64,000 nucleotides of DNA from Membranipora membranacea (Eukaryota > Bryozoa > Gymnolaemata > Cheilostomatida > Membraniporidae), in contig OU612072.1 of assembly GCA_914767715.1 (NCBI GenBank), positions 13,888,001 through 13,952,000 of the forward strand, read 5' to 3'. Made by a program: the position numbers and the translations under genes. The notes under the pieces were generated by a model that searched no databases, was not told where the DNA came from, and worked only from the letters and a program-made list of their open reading frames with translations. Positions 59,880 to 64,000 of the stretch are shown here, one piece after another. Position 1 is the stretch's first letter. Each line of letters begins with the position of its first letter.

Positions 59880-60963
59880 ATGCCTCCAAAAGCTGCTGAG
59901 TTGAAGCGTCAGTTGGCGGAGCGAGATGAGGAACTGAGGCAACTCAGGGATAAACTGGAAAGGATGTCTTACACAACAACCTCCGAAAAGTCAGACTCGC
60001 AACAAAACGCTGAAGAATTGGAGAAACCAATTAGGAAAAGGTTCACAATATCTTCAGCTGAACTTACGTTTATTGGAAAGTTCTCTGGCTCCGCTAGCCA
60101 GAGAAGTTTCGACGAGTGGGTAGAGAAATTGGACATTGTTTTCTCGTCAAATAAGCTGTCAGAGGCTGAGAAGGCTCAAACGGTACCACTGCTTTTAACC
60201 AGTGGTGCCTACTCATACTACTCGACAATATCAGATGAGATCCGTGGAAATTTCAACCTGCTTACCAAATCATTCAAGCAGAGATATGGAAGTGACATAG
60301 AAGACCGCCAATGGGAAGCGGTTTGTAAGTCAAACCAGAGAAGGTGGGAGTCAGACGCTGAGACATTAGAGAAATACACAGAAGAAATTGACTGCCTTAT
60401 TGCCATCGCAAACAAAAGCGAGCAGGAAAAAATGGAGGCTGTTATGAGAGGCTGTTATGAGAGGCCTACCGAGCGATATTCAACGCCAGGTGATGTGCCA
60501 CAAACCTAAGTCAGTGGAGGCTGTTATGGAATATGTGAAGCTACTCAAGCCGATAGAAGCCTCAACAACCGCTAACATCATGGCAATCACATCTCAAACC
60601 TCTGATACGCCTCTGCAGCAAGTGATACAGGACACCGTCGCTAGAGAGATTCAGATTGCTATATCGGCAATCACTGCCGTGCCCCAGAGACAAAACAATT
60701 TCCGTAACAATTACAACCAGACACGAAACAATGGATATGGTGGTGGTAGTCCTAGAAATGGTGGTGGTAGCCGTAGTGGAACGTACATAACAGACTGCCC
60801 TAGATATGGTAAGTCACACATGAGTAATGCTTGTTTTGCTTTTGGTCAGACCTGCAGGGGCTGTGGGAGGATTGGCCACTTTCAATCCCGCTGTCTCTTT
60901 GGTGCTGGACCACAGTCTCGTGGTGGAGCCGCCGCCGCTGCTGCGGGAGGTTCTGCACAATAG
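59880..60963 (+). pseudogene. Ty3/gypsy-like gag, frameshifted
   Basis: The first frame (59880-60509) starts with a charged coiled coil (LKRQLAERDEELRQLRDKL) and a retrotransposon gag-like region. The reading continues in another frame from about 60457 to 60963, ending in two zinc knuckles. The second knuckle fits CCHC spacing (CRGCGRIGHFQSRC); the first has Tyr where the second Cys is expected. Together with the downstream pol this identifies an LTR-retrotransposon gag. Frames are broken, so it is inactive as read. Confidence 0.75.
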
Positions 60964-61039
60964 CAATCAACGGGCCCTGTCCGTGTCGGCTGTTTGGGTC
61001 CGTTGTCTGAATGTTGACTCCAGGTTTCCTTTGGAGGGG

Positions 61040-63271
61040 GTGCCAAACAGGCTTTGCTAGATACAGGGCCTCAAGCGTCATGCATCACGGCAAAATCATT
61101 AGGAATTATGATACCTAACTATCAGTTATTATTAGCACCCTGTAACACTCCTACAATAAGTGGTGCAGGAAATATTGAGATTCCGATATTAGGTATTATA
61201 CAACTAAAATTTAGCATAGGTAAGGTTAGCTGTTCCTAGATTTTACATGTCGCTGATTTCATGTAATACGATATTATATTAGGTATATATTTTATGGAAT
61301 CCCATAATGGATGTATAACATATTACAAAAATAGGGGTACGTTATATTCAGAGGGACAGTTTGCCACTAGCATTCAAAGAGTTTCCAGTAAAACCACGCC
61401 GCAACTATCATTACTTGCCCTTGAGGAACTGGTTGTCCCTGCTCATATACACGTGGCATGTCCTGCTAAACTTTCCAGTAGCTAATCTGTCAACAGTATG
61501 CTCATGTCCGAACCTATCATCATAGATCAGGATCAGTTTATTGAGTGTAAGGGTAGCACCTGTATCATAGAGGCTGAAAATCCCTTGTATCGGTTGATTA
61601 AAAAATAAGGTTGATTAAAATCCGATGTCTTATCATATTATATCTAATCATGGTGATAGTGATATAATAATACCAGCTGGGAATCCCATAGCAAGGCTTT
61701 CCCCTATAGCTAATGACCTCGTATCAATGAGCATTCTTGAGTTGAATGATAATAACAATAGCAAACAGAGAAATCCCATTCAGGTCAGTGCTAAGATTGA
61801 CACTAATCATAACAAAACAGATAAATTAGCAGAACTAGGCATTGACCTTAGTATTTCATGCCTGTCAAAAGTTTGAAAAACTAGAGCTGACATCTATCAT
61901 TAGTGATAATCATGACAGATTTGCTAAGTTTTGGGCTGGAATATTATGTACAAACTTGCATAGCCACAAAACTGATACTGGAGATGCCATTCCTGTCAGG
62001 TCATTCCCTTATAAATCATCTCCAGAAATAAAACAAGAGATAACACAGCAGGTCAAAGAACTGCTAGACCTAGGTACCATTTATGAAAATCATGACTGCC
62101 AATGGTGCAGCCCGATAGTAATGTGCAAGAAAGCGGACGGTGTATCATGGCTAATGGCAGTACATTACCACAAAATCAATGCAGTCACAAAACCAATGAT
62201 TTGGCCATTACCAAACTTCACAGAGGTCTTTGAAAACTTAGGTCATGCTAAAGCGAAGGTATTTAGTGTGTTAGACCTCAAAGGTGCTTTCTATCAGGTC
62301 CCACTAGACTTTGAAACCAAAGAAAAAAATCTAATTTTATTACTCATGACGGAGTATACACCTTTAATAGGTTTAGCTTTGGACTAATGAATATGCCCAT
62401 GTCATTCCAAGCTGTGATGTCTAAGACGTTGAAAGGCATAAGCTGGAAGCATTGTCTGGCATTTATTGATGATATCATTGTATTTTCTGAGACCTGGAAT
62501 GATCATAAAACACACCTAAAACAAGTGTGTGACCGCTTGGAGCAGGCTAGCCTGAAACTACATCCAGACAAATGTAAATTTGCTTGCTCCGAGGTCCGAG
62601 GATTATCTGTGAATATTGATAAAGTTAAAGCGGTGCTTGAATGTCCAATTCCAACTTGTGTGAGGGATGTAAGGTCTTTCCTTGGCATGGCTAACTACTA
62701 TTCGAGATTCATATCAAAGTACAGCACTATAGCTAATCCACTGCATGAACTCCTAACCCTGAAAAAGGATGAGGATTTCGTGTGGAAAGATAAACATCAG
62801 GCAGCATTTGTAAGTATAAGGGAAGCACTGATATCAGCACCAATATTGACATTACCAAATCCTGACCATAAACCTGTGGTTTACACTGATGCTCCTGAGA
62901 CTGCAATTGGCTATACTTTGGGCCAGGTTGATTCACATGGAGCAGAAACTGTTATTGAATATGGTGGGCGATCATATAGAGGGGCTGATCAAAGTTATTC
63001 TACAACACACAAGGAGGGACTAGCCCTGGTTACAGCAGTAGAGAAATACAAACATTACCTTGCTGATAAACACTTTTTGGTGCTCACTGACCACATTAGT
63101 CTCAAATGGTTGAAAAGCATAAAGGACACTGAGGGCAGACTAGGTCGCTGGTCACTATTGCTGCAGCCATACAACTATGACGTCAAACACAAAAGTGGGA
63201 AAACTAATACCAATGCTGATTGCTTTTCCATGAGGCCTTATGAGCAAACAGAACCACAAACACCCGCTTGA
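61040..63271 (+). pseudogene. Ty3/gypsy-like pol remnant (protease, RT, RNase H)
   Basis: Protease-like segment with LLDTGPQASC at about 61050. Reverse transcriptase from about 61860 (VFSVLDLKGAFYQVPL), with a frame change after an A-rich run near 62320, then FIDDIIVFSE as the catalytic box and the RNase H domain (TDAPETAIGY, TDHISLKWLK) to 63271. A stop splits the protease region near 61239-61267. No integrase or chromodomain follows, and no LTRs were found, so the element is truncated and inactive. Confidence 0.8.
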
Positions 63272-63559
63272 CCATGTTGACAACCTTCCTGCGCTCGCCA
63301 CAATTTTGGGTGAATCAGACATTAAATGTGAATCACAAGCTGACAAACAAGGTAGGTGGCCTGCTAAACACACATATGATATAGAGTATGCACTGTTATC
63401 CAAAAGGTTTGATATTCTCGAACCTTAGGGTTTGAAAAGGAATGAATCTTTTTTTTTACATAACACATATTTTTTACCCAGAATCACTCTGTGGAAAAAT
63501 ATTGCATAACTACTGTAGAACTATATACTTGATTAAATATTGAATCAGACTTTTGGTGG
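63272..63559. other. Junction between retroelement remnant and receptor 5' flank
   Basis: Short AT-rich stretch with no recognisable integrase or gene. Confidence 0.4.
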
Positions 63560-64000
63560 TCTTTAGGAAAGACCACACAACCTTCAATAGAGCAACCCTT
63601 GACACTTCAATAAGTTTTCCATTTTATTTTTGTTTGTGCATGGTCTTGTACATCCAAGTAATTAAATCAGCAACCTTTATTTGTATATACTGGACTGGCC
63701 CTTTACCATTCATTTTGAATCCTTGCTCAGTTGGTACTGCTAGCGAGCCATTTAATCAAAAACATGTTCTGGCTTATCAGACAGGACAAATTAGCACACA
63801 AGCTAGCCTCTTTTGATCACAAAATGGTAACATGGTAGGAAGAAGTGACTTGTGCCAAGATCTCAAGTTCTGTTTTATCTTTAAAGCGGTAATCTGTTGT
63901 GTTTGTGAGACTTTTTAATAGACTGGGAAACAAATCAAATAAATTTGTAAATAAGGGTCTGTAAATTTCACGCTTTCATCGCGGTGAAGTGCCTCATCTC
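63560..64000 (+). promoter_or_regulatory. 5' flank of a fifth receptor paralog, cut by the window end
   Basis: The block CACACAAGCTAGCCTC, GAAGTGACTTGTG, then GCTTTCATCGCGGTGAAGTG matches the region upstream of gene 4 (51.97-52.19 kb) directly and genes 1-3 inversely. By comparison the TATA-like motif and the signal-peptide exon should lie within about 200 bp past the end. Confidence 0.6.

Noticed and set aside
59880-63271. Intact LTR retrotransposon or endogenous retrovirus
   Set aside because: Frames are broken in several places, integrase and LTRs are missing, and no envelope gene is seen.

Overview
This window is nuclear DNA from an invertebrate metazoan. The protein-coding genes are split into many short exons (50-270 bp) with standard GT-AG borders and AT-rich introns, and there are tRNA-derived SINEs, MITEs and several transposon classes. 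The clade cannot be fixed from sequence alone: a marine invertebrate (tunicate, hemichordate, echinoderm, cnidarian or sponge) would fit. I found no bacterial-type genes, rRNA or CRISPR array.

The main content is a tandem family of lectin-type cell-surface receptors. Gene 2 (minus strand, 20210 to 10765) is complete. I could chain 19 exons whose lengths sum to 3087 nt, an exact multiple of three, giving 1028 residues: signal peptide, two F5/8-type-C/fucolectin-like (FTP) domains plus a third divergent one, three fibronectin-III/Ig-like modules, a juxtamembrane domain resembling the ectodomain end of receptor tyrosine phosphatases, one transmembrane helix, and a short tyrosine-containing tail with no kinase or phosphatase. 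Gene 1 (minus, 9209 to beyond base 1) is a diverged paralog cut by the window edge. Gene 3 (minus, 34025 to 21366) is a recent near-copy of gene 2. It has lost the first FTP domain, carries a frame-breaking replacement in the remaining one, is split by a transposon, and ends in unrelated exons with no transmembrane segment. Gene 4 (plus, 52379-58818) keeps only signal peptide, juxtamembrane domain, membrane helix and tail exons. Its ectodomain is missing and the intron holds a DIRS-like retroelement. A fifth copy of the family's 5' flank begins near 63.56 kb and runs off the right edge.

Between the oppositely oriented receptor groups (37.5-50.9 kb, plus strand) lie three TRIM-like paralogs: T1 with B-boxes and coiled coil but no RING found (321 aa), T2 with RING, two B-boxes and coiled coil (394 aa), and T3, which looks decayed. 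Their C-terminus is a short basic/acidic tail instead of SPRY or NHL domains.

Mobile DNA is abundant. A 4930-bp P-element-like transposon with a THAP-domain transposase sits in a gene 3 intron with a perfect 8-bp target duplication, and the empty site is preserved in gene 2. A 482-bp non-autonomous relative sits in a gene 1 intron, also with an 8-bp duplication. Other elements are a ~220-bp MITE family (four copies), several foldback elements, tRNA-derived SINEs, a broken DIRS-like element and a broken Ty3/gypsy-like gag-pol.

Taken together, the window looks like a rapidly evolving recognition-receptor cluster next to TRIM-type genes. An immune or self-recognition role is inference only.
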